Below, one piece after another: positions 29,852 to 31,161 of a stretch of 31,161 nt of DNA (position 1 is the first letter of the stretch; each line of letters opens with the position of its first letter). This DNA is from Ectocarpus siliculosus. Lineage: Eukaryota > Sar > Phaeophyceae > Ectocarpales > Ectocarpaceae. The DNA is taken from the NCBI GenBank assembly GCA_000310025.1, contig FN648495.1, positions 126,990 to 158,150 of the forward strand. Direction: 5' to 3'. Both the position numbers and the translations under genes were made by a program. The notes under the pieces were generated by a model that saw only the letters and a list, made by a program, of their open reading frames with translations, was not told the origin of the DNA and searched no databases.

Positions 29852-30034
29852 GAAGCAGCGCGGACGACCCTAGGGGAGGAACCGCGGAGACGCCGCACGC
29901 AGGGGTGGTGTGAGACCCCAGAGACGAGAGCAGTGCTGGAGGAGGCCCTTACCACACGGCGGGAAGCGCGTCGGGCGATGAGGGGCAACTGGAACTCAGC
30001 AACGTGGAGAACTCTCAAAGCAGCGTGTAAGGGG
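29852..30034 (+). pseudogene. LINE linker region in a shifted frame
   Basis: This frame bridges the two halves: TLGEEPRRRRTQGWC, then [20 protein letters not shown] and [16 protein letters not shown]. It is charged and helical like the linker between endonuclease and reverse transcriptase. It is entered through a one-base loss near 29850 and left through a one-base gain near 30035, so the two changes cancel. Confidence 0.75.
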
Positions 30035-30035
30035 A

Positions 30036-31157
30036 GTGGCTACAGCAGTCGAAACGGGCATTTATGCCCACCTGGACGGATATGTGACTGAACTCGAAGC
30101 AATCTACAAAGATCGCGACATGAGAGGACTGTACCAACACCTCAAGAGATCAGTGGGCCTCAGCGGGAGACAAGCGGGGGGACAGCAGTTCGTCGCGGAT
30201 GAGAACGGCGTGTTGCTCCGGAACAGGGACGACATCCTTCAACGGTGGGCGAGATTCTTCAGCACCCTACTCAACACCAAATCCCCCACCCTGAACCCAG
30301 ACATCATCGAACGAGTGACGCAGCGGCCAGCGACACGTGACAGTCAACGGTTGGGAGAGGTGCCAGACCTCGAGGAGGTGGCACGGGCAGCGAAATGCCT
30401 CAAGAACTGGAAGGCACCCGGCCATGACTCCCTCCCTGCCGAATTGCTCAAGATCGATGACGACGAACCCGTTGTCCTGAGACACCTCCATACCATCCTC
30501 GTCAAGGTGTGGAACGGAGGAGATATCCCCCAAGAGTGGAAGGACGCAACCATCAAGGTGCTGTACAAGAAGGGTGACCGGTCCAACTGTAGCAACTACA
30601 GGGGGATTTCGCTACTATCTCACGTAGGCAAGGTTCCCATCAAGATCATCACCAACCGTCTAAGCGCCTTCTGCGAAGCCAACAACATCCTCCCAGAGGA
30701 ACAGTGCGGATTTCGACCCGGGTGATCCACCGTCGACATGCTGTTTGTCGTGCGTCGCCTCCAGGAGCTGGGGCAGAGAAAGAAAATACCGCTCTACATG
30801 TGCTTCGTCGACTTGAAGAAGGCGTATGATTCGGTGGACCGAGAGATGCTATGGAAGGTGCTGGCCAGGGCCGGGATTCCCGCGAAGCTATTCAAAGTCA
30901 TCCGCCAATTCCACGATGGAATGCGGGCCCGGGTGCGCATGGACGACGGAGAACTATCGGGCTGGTTCTTCGTCACACAGGGCGTGCGACAAGAATGTGT
31001 GCTATCCACACTGCTGTTCAACATCTTCTTCGCCGAGGTCCTCGAGGTCGTCGTTATCCGATTCAGCGAGGATGATGTTGTTCTGCGGAGTCTGGTGTGC
31101 TTGGAGGAGGGGAAGCCGGAAGCGGGGGGGGGCGTACTCATTTGTTGCTTGCCTTAG
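30036..31157 (+). pseudogene. LINE reverse transcriptase (fingers and palm, motifs to B), with internal stop
   Basis: Recognised blocks are [56 protein letters not shown], then STVDMLFVVRRLQEL, motif A FVDLKKAYDSVD with its catalytic Asp at 30810-30812, and motif B TQGVRQECVLSTLLFN. The TGA at 30723-30725 falls where relatives have an Arg or similar residue; CGA to TGA at a CpG would explain it. In motif B the usual Gly after RQ is Glu (GAA at 30993) and the usual Pro is Thr. These changes make an active enzyme unlikely. Confidence 0.92.
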
Positions 31158-31161
31158 TCAT

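Larger units (their letters stand above)
29278..31161 (+). mobile_element. LINE (non-LTR retrotransposon), 5'-truncated and mutated, running off the window
   Basis: A single ORF2-like coding region is recognisable in order: C-terminal part of an AP-type endonuclease, a basic linker, then reverse transcriptase up to motif B. The 5' end is truncated within the endonuclease at about 29278, the usual product of incomplete target-primed reverse transcription. The frame is broken by a one-base deletion near 29848-29852, a one-base insertion near 30031-30035 and a stop at 30723-30725. The YADD active-site block would lie beyond the window or has been lost after a 9-G run near 31124. Confidence 0.9.

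Overview
This window looks like nuclear DNA of an intron-rich eukaryote. A brown alga (Phaeophyceae, Ectocarpus-like) is my best guess. The evidence is short GT-AG exons separated by introns of about 0.2 to 2 kb, many transposable elements, moderate GC, no bacterial gene packing, and a scattered ACAGCAGT/ACTGCTGT motif. The assignment is inference; no marker gene proves it.

Layout. Bases 1-43 hold the tail of a tRNA-derived SINE on the minus strand. Bases 44-3300 have no recognisable gene but contain a 47-bp snap-back palindrome at 506-552. A possible short N-myristoylated first exon lies at 3308-3330. Bases 4262-9811 are a complete Ty1/copia-type LTR retrotransposon on the minus strand. It has two 254-bp LTRs that read as identical, TG...CA ends and a CGGGG target duplication on both sides. 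Its gag and pol are defective: two single-base frame breaks and a deletion of the reverse transcriptase core. It landed in GC-rich sequence (about 3660-4256 and 9817-11370) that may be an older decayed coding element.

Bases 14440-23591 (minus strand) carry the one convincing host gene. It is a glycosyltransferase family 61 (DUF563) enzyme that I assembled by eye from 11 exons. All exon phases agree across ten introns, giving about 590 codons. The most conserved GT61 blocks (NYYHF...EHLPR, and APHGAGLANII) fall in exons 5 and 9. Most of these exons are too short to stand out as open reading frames.

Bases 23.6-29.2 kb are intergenic and repeat-rich. They hold two full-length copies of the SINE family (25223-25570 and 27040-27350). 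Between them is a probable DNA transposon (25989-27035) with CCACTAT subterminal repeats and a small Cys/His-rich ORF. From 29278 to the window edge runs a 5'-truncated LINE-type retrotransposon (endonuclease C-terminus plus reverse transcriptase) with two compensating frameshifts and a nonsense codon.

I found no rRNA, CRISPR array, operon or toxin gene, and no convincing functional tRNA gene. The enzyme gene appears to be the only intact host function; everything else recognisable is mobile or decayed mobile DNA.
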